Notes: generated by a model not told the origin, from the sequence alone. Shown: positions 17,271 to 26,280, counted from the first letter of the stretch. The stretch is DNA of 60,672 bases from Marinifilum sp. D714 (GCF_030851345.1 NZ_JALPNU010000024.1:1-60672), one strand, 5' to 3'. Translations and numbers: made by a program.

Positions 17271-19207
17271 TGAAAATCTTAGTTAAATCTTACCTACTTA
17301 TAACCTGCCTGTTGTTGGTGGGTTATTGTTCTCATGCGAAAGGAATAAAGTATGGGAAATTCTCAAAAGATGAAATCTTATTGTCAGAATGCTCTTACGA
17401 AACGGATGCGGTTGCCGTTATTTTAAGCAAAACCTGCGTGGTTGATGTGAGTTATAGATCAATCATTTACCATCATCATGTAAGAATTAAAATTCTTAAG
17501 GAAGAAGGTTTGGATAAAGCCAATGTAGAACTTCCATATTGGCGAAAAGATGGATTGGAAAAAATCACTTCAGTCAAGGGACATACCATAAATTTTGATG
17601 AGAATAAAGGCAAAGAAGTAACTGATTTGGATGGAAAATCAGTTTTCGATGTTGATTTGAATGAAAGCTACGGAGCTGTGCGATTTGGAATGCCAAATGT
17701 AAAGGTAGGGTCAATAATAGAATATAAATATGCGCTAGTTTCCAATTTTTACTCTTATCTGGATACTTGGTATTTTCAAAATGATATTCCAACATTATAT
17801 AGTTCCATAAAGGCAAATATTCCAGATTCATTTAGGTACAACCAGGTGAGTTTTGGACAAAGGTTAAGAGCAAAATATCCATCGGTAACCAGTAATGAGT
17901 GGATATTAACCAATTTAAGTTCGATAAAAGAAGAGCCGTATGTGAATAACTATATGGATTTTGTTGAGCAAATTCGTTTTCAATTAACGGGATACTATAA
18001 AAATGCCGATGGAATAGCTGGAGGTATTGAATTTGTTACAGTAAAATCGACATGGGATAAATTGGCCCGCGAATATTTAGAAGCATTCGATTTTTTTGGT
18101 AGAAAAGCTTATGCTAGAAAAATTGTGGATCAAATCTTAGTTGGAGGTGAAAACAATTGGGAAAAACTAGAGAAGATATATGACTATGTTCGAACTCATG
18201 TAAAGTGGGATGGAGAGTATCGTTTATACCCTAAAAAAACTGCTCCAAGGATTTTAGAAGAAAAGGTAGCATCAAATTCTGAAATAAATTACCTGTTGGT
18301 TTTGCTTTTAAGAGAAGCTGGAATAAAGGCCGAACCTGCTTTAACTCGCACCAATAACTTAGGACTTTTACAAAAGAGCTATCCTTTGATGAGTCAGTTC
18401 AATCAGGCTTTAGCCTATGTGGAAATATTTGGAAAGAAGCTATTTTTAAATGCTACTTCGCTTCATAGACCATATCAGTTATTGGGAGAAAAAGACTTGA
18501 ATTATTTTGCTTTGGTGATTGAAAAAAATAAAGTGCGTTGGGAAAAAGTATTGGCCTTTACAAAATCTCGCCAACATTTGGTTTTAAACTATGATTTTAC
18601 AAATAAAGATGAACCAAGCTGTATGTTTAAAATTATAGAGAGTGGTTATTATGCGGAAAAATCAAGGAAATCGATCAAGAAATATGGCTTGGAAGAATTT
18701 CTGAAAGCCATGGTTGATGAATCGGAAGTAGAATTGAATAAAGATTCAGTTCAAATCGTAAATGTTGATAAGGTAAGCAAGCCTTTGGAAATTACATGTA
18801 AACTGCCGATGACCGACATGGATTTCGAAAGCGATATGATCTATTTTGAGCCATTCCCTAATGTTATTACAGAAAATCCATTTATAAAAGAGGATAGACA
18901 GTATCGCATTGATTTTAATTATTATCGGTATCAATCGATTCTGATCAACCTTAAACTTCCGAAGGACTATCGTGTTGAGGATGCTCCAAAATCAAAAGTC
19001 ATAAGACTATCAAATGGATTTGGAAAATATTTGATTACAACTCAAAACCAGGGAAATGTTTTGCAAATGAGAACTCTATTTGAGATTAAGAAAACACAAT
19101 TCAGTAAAGAGTATTACCGAGAGTTGAGAGAGTTATTTACTCATATGCTATCCTCCATAAAGCAACAGGTAGTAATTCAAAAGAACAATACATTATCAGA
19201 AAAATAA
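17270..19207 (+). CDS. DUF3857 / transglutaminase-fold secreted protein
   Basis: The product has 645 residues with a signal peptide (about 1-23, ending SHA-KG). The first third is a DUF3857 domain (YHHHVRIKIL...), the middle has a transglutaminase-like core, and the last part looks like DUF3858. At the place where the core usually has the catalytic Cys (about residue 335) the sequence is ASNSEINYLLVLLLREAGI, so Cys is replaced by Ser/Asn and the domain is probably non-catalytic. Such proteins are common in Bacteroidota and their role is not established. A perfect hairpin lies right before the ATG. The next gene starts 1 base after its stop. Confidence 0.8.
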   Translation: MKILVKSYLLITCLLLVGYCSHAKGIKYGKFSKDEILLSECSYETDAVAVILSKTCVVDVSYRSIIYHHHVRIKILKEEGLDKANVELPYWRKDGLEKITSVKGHTINFDENKGKEVTDLDGKSVFDVDLNESYGAVRFGMPNVKVGSIIEYKYALVSNFYSYLDTWYFQNDIPTLYSSIKANIPDSFRYNQVSFGQRLRAKYPSVTSNEWILTNLSSIKEEPYVNNYMDFVEQIRFQLTGYYKNADGIAGGIEFVTVKSTWDKLAREYLEAFDFFGRKAYARKIVDQILVGGENNWEKLEKIYDYVRTHVKWDGEYRLYPKKTAPRILEEKVASNSEINYLLVLLLREAGIKAEPALTRTNNLGLLQKSYPLMSQFNQALAYVEIFGKKLFLNATSLHRPYQLLGEKDLNYFALVIEKNKVRWEKVLAFTKSRQHLVLNYDFTNKDEPSCMFKIIESGYYAEKSRKSIKKYGLEEFLKAMVDESEVELNKDSVQIVNVDKVSKPLEITCKLPMTDMDFESDMIYFEPFPNVITENPFIKEDRQYRIDFNYYRYQSILINLKLPKDYRVEDAPKSKVIRLSNGFGKYLITTQNQGNVLQMRTLFEIKKTQFSKEYYRELRELFTHMLSSIKQQVVIQKNNTLSEK

Positions 19208-19208
19208 A

Positions 19209-20063
19209 ATGGAAGAAATGAACACACAGCAGCAAGAGGCTGTTACGACGGAAAAATTGGCATACCCAAGCATTAAGCAATCATGGGGGATAATTGGAAT
19301 TTTATTGCTAGTTATGATTGGGTATGGTATACCAGCTGGATTAATACAAATTGCGTTGGGAGATACTTTGCAAGGCCCAATGAGTTTTGTTAGTTATGTT
19401 GTTCCATTAGGAATAATGATTTTTATTGCTTTAAGTTTTAAAAAGAAAAATCCTAAGAATGAAAGCATTATTGCATTTAATCCATTCCCTTTGGTAATTC
19501 TGCCTATGGTGGTAATTGTAACATTAAGCATGTTGGTAATAAATGTTGAAATCATAAGTTGGGTTCCTGCTCCAGAGTGGTTAATGGATTTATTTAAGAA
19601 CATGATGCAGGACAATATTTGGGGATTTGTAACAGTAGCTATAGCAGCACCTATTTTAGAAGAGTTATTAATGAGAGGAATTGTGCTGGATGGATTACTG
19701 AAAAACTATAATCCTTGGAAAGCAATTATTTGGTCGGCAGTATTTTTTGGGATTATACATTTTAATCCATGGCAATTTGTAGTAGCTTTTTCAATAGGGA
19801 TTGTAATGGGGTATCTATACTGGAAAACAAAATCGCTTGTACTTTGTATGCTTATTCATGCTGTAAATAATGGAACGGCTTTTTTCCTTAGCAAATCGAA
19901 TCCCGATGCGACTACATGGACAGAGATAATAGGACTAGAAACTACAGGGAGAATCGGATTGTTTATAGCTGCTATTTTAATCGTATGGTTGGCATATCGA
20001 TATTTCGAAAATTATTTTAAGAAGAATGAAGAGCCAATAGAGGAATCAGAATACAACCAATAA
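19209..20063 (+). CDS. CPBP-family intramembrane metalloprotease
   Basis: This 284-residue polytopic membrane protein has the CPBP/Abi motifs in order: EELLMRG (EExxxR), a His in FGIIHFNPWQF, and HAVNNGTAFF. These residues form the intramembrane glutamic/zinc-type active site of the family (the eukaryotic member is Rce1). Substrates are not predictable. It is coupled to the DUF3857 gene by a 1-base gap, so the pair is co-transcribed. ATG at 19218, three codons later, is an alternative start. A bidirectional terminator follows at 20084-20116. Confidence 0.88.
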   Translation: MEEMNTQQQEAVTTEKLAYPSIKQSWGIIGILLLVMIGYGIPAGLIQIALGDTLQGPMSFVSYVVPLGIMIFIALSFKKKNPKNESIIAFNPFPLVILPMVVIVTLSMLVINVEIISWVPAPEWLMDLFKNMMQDNIWGFVTVAIAAPILEELLMRGIVLDGLLKNYNPWKAIIWSAVFFGIIHFNPWQFVVAFSIGIVMGYLYWKTKSLVLCMLIHAVNNGTAFFLSKSNPDATTWTEIIGLETTGRIGLFIAAILIVWLAYRYFENYFKKNEEPIEESEYNQ

Positions 20064-20083
20064 CAGAAAAAAGACTAAAAATT

Positions 20084-20116
20084 AAAAACGCCGCAAAGAT
20101 AATTTGCGGCGTTTTT
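20084..20116. terminator. bidirectional terminator between the CPBP gene and pssA
   Basis: AAAAACGCCGCAAA (20084-20097) and TTTGCGGCGTTTTT (20103-20116) form a perfect 14-bp stem with a 5-nt loop. It lies between convergent genes ending at 20063 and 20131 and has T-runs in both directions. Confidence 0.9.
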
Positions 20117-20130
20117 AATTATATGGTTTT

Positions 20131-20874
20131 TTATTTCTTCTTCGTAAGATTATCAATTATCGAAAACAAGATGTAAACAAAAATTACAAGTGGAATTACA
20201 AGCCACTTTACCAATACAGCCAATAAAACCAAACTCATTAAAAACAAGTATCTGATTTTGTTATCCTGCCAACTTAGGTTTTTCACTTTTAAGGCAAACA
20301 TTGGTATTTCTGAAACCAATAGTAAAGATGTGATTACAATGGCAATGATAATATACAGAGGATTGCTTAGCCACTCTTGTAAAAAAGGATAATCGCCATA
20401 ATATAGCACCAATGGAATAGATGCCCAAAACATGGCATTTGTAGGTGTGTTAACACCAATAAATGATTCTGTCTGTCGAGTGTCAATATTAAATTTTGCC
20501 AACCTTAATCCAGAGAAAACAGGAATAAGAAAAGCCGACAAAAGAATGGCAATTTGAGATGCGTCCAGTTCAGCTGGATTAAAATCTGCATGAACATCAC
20601 CTAAAACGGCATATTTTAAATATGCTAAAGCAATAATTCCAGGTGTAAAACCAAAGCTTACCATATCAGCAAGAGAATCCAATTCCTTACCCATTGGAGA
20701 ATATGCTTTCAATAATCTGGCAGATAGTCCATCGCAAAAATCGAATACAGCTGCAATTAGTACAAAGGCAGCAGCCAATTCCAAATGACCTTCAACGGCC
20801 AGTAAACTTGCTGTGCAGCCCGAAAATAAATTTAAACAGGTAATGGTGTTTGGGATGTGTTTTACAATGCTCAT
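20131..20874 (-). CDS. pssA: CDP-diacylglycerol--serine O-phosphatidyltransferase
   Basis: This 247-residue membrane enzyme has the CDP-alcohol phosphotransferase signature: DFCDGLSAR, then eight residues, GKELDSLAD (the D-x2-DG-x2-AR-x8-G-x3-D-x3-D pattern). It makes phosphatidylserine from CDP-diacylglycerol and serine, the precursor of phosphatidylethanolamine. Length and helices fit type II PssA. cdsA, which makes its substrate, is also in this window (49321). A TATTTTTG element lies upstream on its strand at 20907-20900, and it ends at a shared terminator. Confidence 0.93.
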   Translation of the reverse strand: MSIVKHIPNTITCLNLFSGCTASLLAVEGHLELAAAFVLIAAVFDFCDGLSARLLKAYSPMGKELDSLADMVSFGFTPGIIALAYLKYAVLGDVHADFNPAELDASQIAILLSAFLIPVFSGLRLAKFNIDTRQTESFIGVNTPTNAMFWASIPLVLYYGDYPFLQEWLSNPLYIIIAIVITSLLLVSEIPMFALKVKNLSWQDNKIRYLFLMSLVLLAVLVKWLVIPLVIFVYILFSIIDNLTKKK

Positions 20875-20899
20875 GCTTTCTGTTTTGTTTCTAGACTCA

Positions 20900-20907
20900 C
20901 AAAAATA
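20900..20907 (-). promoter_or_regulatory. -7 element upstream of pssA
   Basis: On the minus strand the sequence is TATTTTTG, fitting TAnnTTTG, with a predicted leader of about 22 bases. No TTG lies at the ideal -33 spacing. Confidence 0.38.
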
Positions 20908-20997
20908 AGTGAATTTTTCGATTCTGCTTATTTACACCCCAATTATGCTACAGATTAAAAAAAGCATGTTATTTTTACGATTCTAGAATTGTACAAT

Positions 20998-22062
20998 ATG
21001 CGAGTATTACTCACACTCTTTTTACTATTAGGATTTTGTGCATTATCGATGGCGCAAACTTCGGCTCCTACCTACAGTAACGAATTCCTTTCCATAGGAG
21101 TTGGTGCCCGATCTTTTGCCATGGGAAATGCCAGTGTTGCCTCTCAATCGAATGTTGAAGCGGCCTATTGGAATCCAGCCTCATTGGTTAAAATCAATAA
21201 TAAATACGATGTGGCAGCCATGCATGCCGAGTATTTTGGTGGATTATCGGCCTACGATTATGCTGGATTGGCTGTAAAACTAAATAAAGAAAGTGCCATA
21301 GCTTTCAGTTTTATCCGTTTTGGGGTAGATGATATCCCGAACACTTTGGAACTAATCGATAAGGATGGAAACCTGCGTTACGACCGCATTACAACTTTTA
21401 CCTCTGCCGATTATGCCTTACTGATTTCTTATGCCAGAGAAACGGGGATCAAAGGATTAGATGTAGGGGGGAATGTAAAACTAATTTACCGCCATACCGG
21501 CGATTTTGCTTCGGCTTATGGATTTGGTATCGATTTGGCAGCAAACTACAGCACATCCTCATGGAAATTTGGAGCACTTTTGCGCGATGCCACAAGTACT
21601 TTCAATTCATGGGTGTTTAAAACCGATCAGTTGGAAGAGGTGTTTGCGGTAACCGGCAACGAAATACCGGAGAATTCAACCGAGCTAACTTTGCCAAAAC
21701 TGATTTTGGGTGTAAGCAGGGAGTTTCAATTGTCTGAAAAGTTTGCCCTATTGGCCGAGTTCAATACCGATCTTACTTTCGATGGCAAACGAAATGTATT
21801 GGTACAGGGCGATCCCATAAGTATCGATCCACACATGGGAATAGAAGCTTCTTTTAAAAAGTTCATTTTCCTGCGTGCAGGGGTAAATAATTTTCAGGAA
21901 GAAACAGATTTCGACAACAGCAAAAGCTGGACCTTTCAACCCAACTTGGGCCTGGGAATCAACTACAAGAATTTCCGATTGGATTATGCATTAACCGATG
22001 TTGGCGATCAATCCATCGCCCGATATTCCAATGTATTTTCTTTGGCTTATTCGTTTGATTAG
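20998..22062 (+). CDS. PorV/PorQ-family outer membrane beta-barrel protein
   Basis: I use the ATG at 20998, which gives a clean signal peptide (MRVLLTLFLLL...ALSMA-QT); a TTG three codons earlier is unlikely. The mature 355-residue protein has the PorV/PorQ N-terminal motif SIGVGARSFAMGNASVA and AAYWNPASL, and strand patterns up to a C-terminal aromatic residue (SLAYSFD). Family members belong to or resemble type IX secretion shuttle components, but no other T9SS genes are in the window, so a specific role is not supported. The gene reads as visibly richer in G and C than its neighbours. Confidence 0.8.
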   Translation: MRVLLTLFLLLGFCALSMAQTSAPTYSNEFLSIGVGARSFAMGNASVASQSNVEAAYWNPASLVKINNKYDVAAMHAEYFGGLSAYDYAGLAVKLNKESAIAFSFIRFGVDDIPNTLELIDKDGNLRYDRITTFTSADYALLISYARETGIKGLDVGGNVKLIYRHTGDFASAYGFGIDLAANYSTSSWKFGALLRDATSTFNSWVFKTDQLEEVFAVTGNEIPENSTELTLPKLILGVSREFQLSEKFALLAEFNTDLTFDGKRNVLVQGDPISIDPHMGIEASFKKFIFLRAGVNNFQEETDFDNSKSWTFQPNLGLGINYKNFRLDYALTDVGDQSIARYSNVFSLAYSFD

Positions 22063-22339
22063 TGGTTAGTTAATAGAATGATAAGGGCGTTTTATCGATC
22101 AATAATTTGTGCAATCCGTTTGTGTACTTAACTTACAATGGCTTTCAAGTTTTAACAATATAATATGATTTATTCTTTGATTTTATGAAATTTACCCCAT
22201 TCTCAATTTCGCTCTTTACCCAAAATATAGAAGAGTTTATTCGATCACTTATGGCTTATTAGTTTTGAGTATATCAGCAATAATTAGGAAATATATTCAT
22301 ATCTTATAAACTGCGAATAAAGATCTTAATGAAATTGAA

Positions 22340-22768
22340 ATGAAGATACTAAAGGAGTTTAAAGAATTTGCCATTAAAGGTAATATGTTCGATATGGCTA
22401 TTGGAATCATTATAGGGGTTGCTTTCAATAAAATTGTATCATCGCTGGTGAATGATGTGCTATTGCCAACATTTAGTATGGTAATTGGAAAGGTCAATTT
22501 TCAGACGCTTAGCATTGTTTTGCAAGAAAAACAGTTGGATTCCAATGGAGAAATCATACAGGAATTGGTGGAATTGAAATATGGGAACTTTATTCAGGTT
22601 ACTTTGGATTTTCTCATTATTGCTTTGGTCATTTTTGCAGTGGTAAAGGTGATTAATAACATCAGGCGAAAAGGGGAGGATGTGCAAGATGAAACGATTG
22701 CTACACCCAAAGATATAGAGTTGCTTACTGAAATTAGAGATCTGTTAAAGCAGAGAAGTGAAAAATAA
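22340..22768 (+). CDS. mscL: large-conductance mechanosensitive channel MscL
   Basis: The product has 142 residues, the usual MscL length. The first helix contains EFAIKGNMFDMAIGIIIGVAFNKIV, the family signature, and a second helix (about 80-100) is followed by the cytoplasmic helix with TPKDIELLTEIRDLL. It is a tension-gated pore that protects against osmotic downshock. It is transcribed alone; a terminator lies at 22778-22810, which the convergent tRNA-His genes share. Confidence 0.96.
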   Translation: MKILKEFKEFAIKGNMFDMAIGIIIGVAFNKIVSSLVNDVLLPTFSMVIGKVNFQTLSIVLQEKQLDSNGEIIQELVELKYGNFIQVTLDFLIIALVIFAVVKVINNIRRKGEDVQDETIATPKDIELLTEIRDLLKQRSEK

Positions 22769-22777
22769 GAAAGCAAA

Positions 22778-22810
22778 AAAAGCAAGCTCAAATAGAACTT
22801 GCTTTTCTTT
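22778..22810. terminator. bidirectional terminator between mscL and tRNA-His
   Basis: AAAAGCAAG (22778-22786) pairs with CTTGCTTTT (22798-22806) around an 11-nt loop. T-rich tails follow on both strands, so it can end mscL and the minus-strand tRNA transcript. Confidence 0.75.
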
Positions 22811-22813
22811 TAG

Positions 22814-22888
22814 GGTGAAAGACCGGGGTCGAACCGGCGACCTCTGGAACCACAATCCAGCGCTCTAACCAACTGAGCTACATCCACC
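22814..22888 (-). tRNA. tRNA-His (GTG anticodon), copy 1
   Basis: Read on the minus strand, the gene folds as a cloverleaf with D stem GCTC/GAGC, anticodon stem CTGGA/TCCAG, loop TTGTGGT (anticodon GTG, His) and T arm GCCGG/CCGGT. The extra G at position -1 faces C73, the tRNA-His identity feature. CCA is not encoded. Position 6:67 of the acceptor stem is a T-T mismatch. It is identical to copy 2, 100 bases away. Confidence 0.95.
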
Positions 22889-22913
22889 ATGTAATGTAAT
22901 AAAAAATAAGTAG

Positions 22914-22988
22914 GGTGAAAGACCGGGGTCGAACCGGCGACCTCTGGAACCACAATCCAGCGCTCTAACCAACTGAGCTACATCCACC
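22914..22988 (-). tRNA. tRNA-His (GTG anticodon), copy 2
   Basis: This gene has the same sequence and cloverleaf as copy 1, exactly 100 bases upstream of it on the minus strand. Identity extends slightly past the gene on both sides (22811-22890 equals 22911-22990), so this is a recent tandem duplication with a 20-base spacer. As the promoter-proximal copy it is probably transcribed together with copy 1. Confidence 0.95.
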
Positions 22989-23077
22989 ATTTTCGCGTTA
23001 GCGGTGCAAATATAGAGAAATCCTGACATATCATCCAAATAAAAATGGAAAAAATATTCCCAAAGAATTATAAAGTC

Positions 23078-23085
23078 TACCTTTG
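23078..23085 (+). promoter_or_regulatory. -7 element upstream of the AlkD-like gene
   Basis: TACCTTTG fits TAnnTTTG. At the -33 spacing the sequence is ATTCC rather than TTG. The leader before the ATG at 23110 would be about 21 bases. Confidence 0.42.
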
Positions 23086-23109
23086 TAGGCAGTTAACAAA
23101 TTAAAAAAA

Positions 23110-23784
23110 ATGGAATTTTTTATCGACGATAAGGAAACAGAAGCTGTTTTTCAAGAAATATTTAAAAAAGTTCAAATTTTACGCAATGGTGAAACCCATC
23201 ATGAGATGAAAAAATATGGTTTGAACTATCAGAAATCATTAGGGGCAACAATCGTTAACCTACGAGAGTTGGCAGGTGGGTATTCAAAAGATCATTTGCT
23301 GGCACATAAACTTTGGACAAAAGCATTTCGCGAAACAAAAATTTTGGCCAGCTTGTTGGAGGAACCTGAAAAGGTGAATGAGGATCAAATCAATCGTTGG
23401 TTCGATGAAATGGATTCCAATGAGCTGATAGAGCAGGTAAGCATGAATTTGTTCATGAATATGCCAAATGTTTATGAATTGATACCTGAATGGCTACAAT
23501 CAGAAAATTACCGAAGGGTATTGTGCGCAGTGATCATTTCTGGTCGCCTGGCAATGAAAAAGGACGAGGTGAAAGTAAACGATTTGTTCAAATTTGTAGA
23601 AATGATTCCAAGCAATATTGATGAATATTATCTGAGAAATCAATTGAAAAGAAGTTTGGGTAAAATGGTTCGCGTTAACAAAGAGATAGCGGATACAATT
23701 TGCGATAAGGTTCACGACTTACGTGCCAAGGATGAAAATTGGCAGGAAGTATGGGATGATTTGCAATACGAGATTGAATTGTAG
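23110..23784 (+). CDS. DNA alkylation repair (AlkD-like) HEAT-repeat protein
   Basis: This 224-residue, mainly helical protein resembles AlkD-type glycosylases, with the family segments LAHKLWTKAFRETKILASLL and DRWF-like INRWFDEMDSNELIEQVSMNLF. AlkD-family enzymes remove bulky or positively charged alkylated bases without base flipping (family knowledge). Catalytic Trp/Asp/Arg positions cannot be assigned surely by eye, so activity is not claimed. It has its own promoter-like element and no close partner. Confidence 0.72.
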   Translation: MEFFIDDKETEAVFQEIFKKVQILRNGETHHEMKKYGLNYQKSLGATIVNLRELAGGYSKDHLLAHKLWTKAFRETKILASLLEEPEKVNEDQINRWFDEMDSNELIEQVSMNLFMNMPNVYELIPEWLQSENYRRVLCAVIISGRLAMKKDEVKVNDLFKFVEMIPSNIDEYYLRNQLKRSLGKMVRVNKEIADTICDKVHDLRAKDENWQEVWDDLQYEIEL

Positions 23785-23911
23785 TTTATTTTAAGAATAT
23801 TTAAGATGCTTATGGGCTAAAAATATAGGAAATCAGAATTAAACAGAGTAAATTTGAAGCTCTAAATTATATCATAAGTATAAAATTATTGTAGATAAAT
23901 AACTAAAATAT

Positions 23912-24673
23912 ATGGCATTAACAAAGAGTTCTAATCCAGTATTAAGTGAGAAAATATTTCAAACTTCAAGAGCAGAAGTTTATGGTGAGACGATGACCAT
24001 TAATGGTACGGTGAATAAAATTGCAATGTTGCTGTTTTTTGTAGTAGCTGCTGCAAGTTTCACTTGGGGAATGGTTTCTGTAACAAGTACTGGCGAAATT
24101 ACTTCATCGGTTTATCCTTGGATGATCGGAGGAGCAATTGGAGGCTTAATATTGGCATTGATAACTGTGTTTAAACCAAAAGCATCACCTTATACCGCAC
24201 CTTTTTATGCATTGTTCGAAGGTTTATTTTTAGGTGGAATTTCTGCATTAATGAATGCTGCATATCCTGGTATTGTAATGCAAGCTGTAGGTTTAACTTT
24301 CGGAGTCTTGTTTGCCATGTTATTTGCTTACAAAACAGGTTTAATCAAAGTAACTCAAAAATTTAAGGCAGGAATTGTTGCTGCTACTGGTGGTGTAATG
24401 TTATTCTACCTTGTAACCTGGATCATGAACATGTTTGGAATTGGAAATGGATTCTATTACGGTTCAAGTTTAATGAGCATTGGTATTAGTTTGGTGATTG
24501 TTGTAATTGCAGCATTAAACCTGGTATTGGATTTTGATTTTATTGAAAAAGGAGCTCAATCGGGAGCACCAAAATATATGGAATGGTACGGCGCATTTGG
24601 ATTAATGGTAACATTAATTTGGCTGTATGTTGAACTATTAAGATTGTTGGCTAAAATTGCCAATCGCGATTAA
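23912..24673 (+). CDS. Bax inhibitor-1/YccA-family membrane protein
   Basis: This 253-residue protein has about seven membrane helices and the BI-1/UPF0005 pattern, including YALFEGLFLGGISA and the C-terminal ESLR-like WYGAFGLMVTLIWLYVELLRLL. Bacterial members are linked to proton or calcium leak, or to FtsH interaction (YccA). FtsH is encoded in this window but far away. The next gene starts 32 bases downstream. Confidence 0.87.
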   Translation: MALTKSSNPVLSEKIFQTSRAEVYGETMTINGTVNKIAMLLFFVVAAASFTWGMVSVTSTGEITSSVYPWMIGGAIGGLILALITVFKPKASPYTAPFYALFEGLFLGGISALMNAAYPGIVMQAVGLTFGVLFAMLFAYKTGLIKVTQKFKAGIVAATGGVMLFYLVTWIMNMFGIGNGFYYGSSLMSIGISLVIVVIAALNLVLDFDFIEKGAQSGAPKYMEWYGAFGLMVTLIWLYVELLRLLAKIANRD

Positions 24674-24705
24674 TTAATTTTGGATATCCATTTAAGAAGT
24701 TTCTT

Positions 24706-25920
24706 GTGAATATTATTGAAGTTACAAATCAGAAGCACCGAACAGAGTTTTTGAATCTGGCTGGAAAGCTATATCAAAATGATTCAAACTATGCTCGCCC
24801 GTTGGATGCTGAAATTGAAGGGATTTTTAGTCCAGACAATAACTCTTTCTTTTCTCACGGCAAAGCAATTCGCTGGATCCTGCAAGATGAAAAAGGAGTT
24901 ACCATTGGTCGTATCGCCGCTTTTATAAATGAGAAGAAAGCTCATACTTATGATCAGCCTACAGGTGGATGTGGATTTTTCGAATGTATCAATGACAAAA
25001 AGGCAGCCTTCCTTTTGTTTGATACAGCAAAAAGTTGGCTAAAAGATAATGGTATGGAAGCCATGGATGGTCCGGTTAACTTTGGTGAAAACGACAACCA
25101 TTGGGGATTGCTGGTGGATGGATTCATTCCGCAAGGATATGGAATGCCATATCATCAGAAGTATTACAAAGCGTTTTTTGAAGAGTATGGATTTAAAGTA
25201 TTCTTCGAGCAATACAGTTATCATCTTGATTTAAGAAAGAAATTCCCGGAGCGATTTTGGAAAATAGCCGAATGGATTGCAAAGAAACCCGGTTTTACTT
25301 TTGAGCATTTCAGATATGATAATACAGAAAAGTATGTACAGGATATCATTGCAGTATACAATGAAGCCTGGAAATTTCATGATAATTTCTCACCAATAGA
25401 TCCGGAAGATCTTAGAAAGATTGCCAGAGAAGGAAAAGGAGTGATTGAGGAGGAGTTCATTTGGTTTGCTTATCACGAGGGAAAACCAATTGCATTTTTT
25501 GTTGCAATGCCTGATATCAATCAGATCCTGATAAAGATGAATGGGAAGTTTAACCTTTGGAACAAGTTAAAATTCTTGTATTATCTGAAAAGAAAAACAA
25601 TTACCCGTGCCCGTATTACCATTATGGGAGTTGTACCGAAATACCAAAGGTTTGGTGTAGAGTCGGCAATTTTCTGGCATATGGACAAGGTGATGAAACG
25701 CAAACCTCATTACAATGAATTGGAATTGTCGTGGGTGGGTGATTTCAATCCAAAAATGATTTCCATTTACGAATCGGTTGGCGGAGTTAAAATGAAGACT
25801 CATTTCACCTACAGATACCTTTTTGACCGAAATAAGCCTTTTAATAGAACACCTATTATCCCTCTGGAAAACAGAGGAGATAAGGCAAGGAGGAAAAAAG
25901 CGAAGGAAAGTGCAGAATAA
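24706..25920 (+). CDS. GNAT-like acetyltransferase of unknown substrate
   Basis: The product has 404 residues and begins with GTG at 24706; no ATG is available nearby, and the following MNIIEVTNQKH fits the start of such proteins. The C-terminal half has the GNAT fold pattern, with ITIMGVVPKYQRFGVESAIF standing for the acetyl-CoA loop and ELSWVGDFNPKMISIYESVGG after it. The N-terminal half (GCGFFECIND...MDGPVNFGEND) is typical of a conserved Bacteroidota family of about 400 residues with no assigned reaction. Confidence 0.72.
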   Translation: MNIIEVTNQKHRTEFLNLAGKLYQNDSNYARPLDAEIEGIFSPDNNSFFSHGKAIRWILQDEKGVTIGRIAAFINEKKAHTYDQPTGGCGFFECINDKKAAFLLFDTAKSWLKDNGMEAMDGPVNFGENDNHWGLLVDGFIPQGYGMPYHQKYYKAFFEEYGFKVFFEQYSYHLDLRKKFPERFWKIAEWIAKKPGFTFEHFRYDNTEKYVQDIIAVYNEAWKFHDNFSPIDPEDLRKIAREGKGVIEEEFIWFAYHEGKPIAFFVAMPDINQILIKMNGKFNLWNKLKFLYYLKRKTITRARITIMGVVPKYQRFGVESAIFWHMDKVMKRKPHYNELELSWVGDFNPKMISIYESVGGVKMKTHFTYRYLFDRNKPFNRTPIIPLENRGDKARRKKAKESAE

Positions 25921-25932
25921 TTAAATAATTCT

Positions 25933-25962
25933 TTGCAAAATAAATTACAATATCTACCTTTG
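25933..25962 (+). promoter_or_regulatory. Bacteroidota-type promoter of the L31 gene
   Basis: TTG at 25933-25935, a 19-bp spacer and TACCTTTG at 25955-25962 match TTG-N19-TAnnTTTG exactly. The predicted start near 25966 leaves a leader of about 42 bases. Confidence 0.68.
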
Positions 25963-26007
25963 CACTCCATTGGAAGAAGATTATAAGAAATTTAAAGGAT
26001 ATTTAAA

Positions 26008-26259
26008 ATGAAAAAGGGAATACATCCGGAAAACTACCGTTTGGTAGCTTTTAAAGACATGTCTAACGAAACTGTTTTTTTAGCGAAGTCTACTGCTAAC
26101 ACTAAAGAAACTATCGAAGTTGAAGGCGTTGAGTACCCATTGGTAAAATTAGAGATTTCTAACACATCTCACCCATTCTATACAGGTAAGATGACTTTGG
26201 TAGATACTGCTGGACGTGTAGACAAGTTCATGAACCGTTACAAGAAGTTCAAGAAGTAA
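26008..26259 (+). CDS. rpmE2: 50S ribosomal protein L31 type B
   Basis: This 83-residue protein begins MKKGIHPENYRLVAFKDM and ends SGK-type MNRYKKFKK. It lacks the zinc-binding CxxC pair of classical L31, so it is the zinc-free type B form. It is transcribed alone, between a canonical promoter (25933-25962) and a strong terminator (26281-26310). Confidence 0.97.
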   Translation: MKKGIHPENYRLVAFKDMSNETVFLAKSTANTKETIEVEGVEYPLVKLEISNTSHPFYTGKMTLVDTAGRVDKFMNRYKKFKK

Positions 26260-26280
26260 GATCAAAAATTACTATAGAAG

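Larger units (their letters stand above)
22811..22990. repeat. direct tandem repeat of an 80-base unit carrying tRNA-His
   Basis: The 80-base units 22811-22890 and 22911-22990 are identical, separated by 20 AT-rich bases (22891-22910). Confidence 0.95.
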
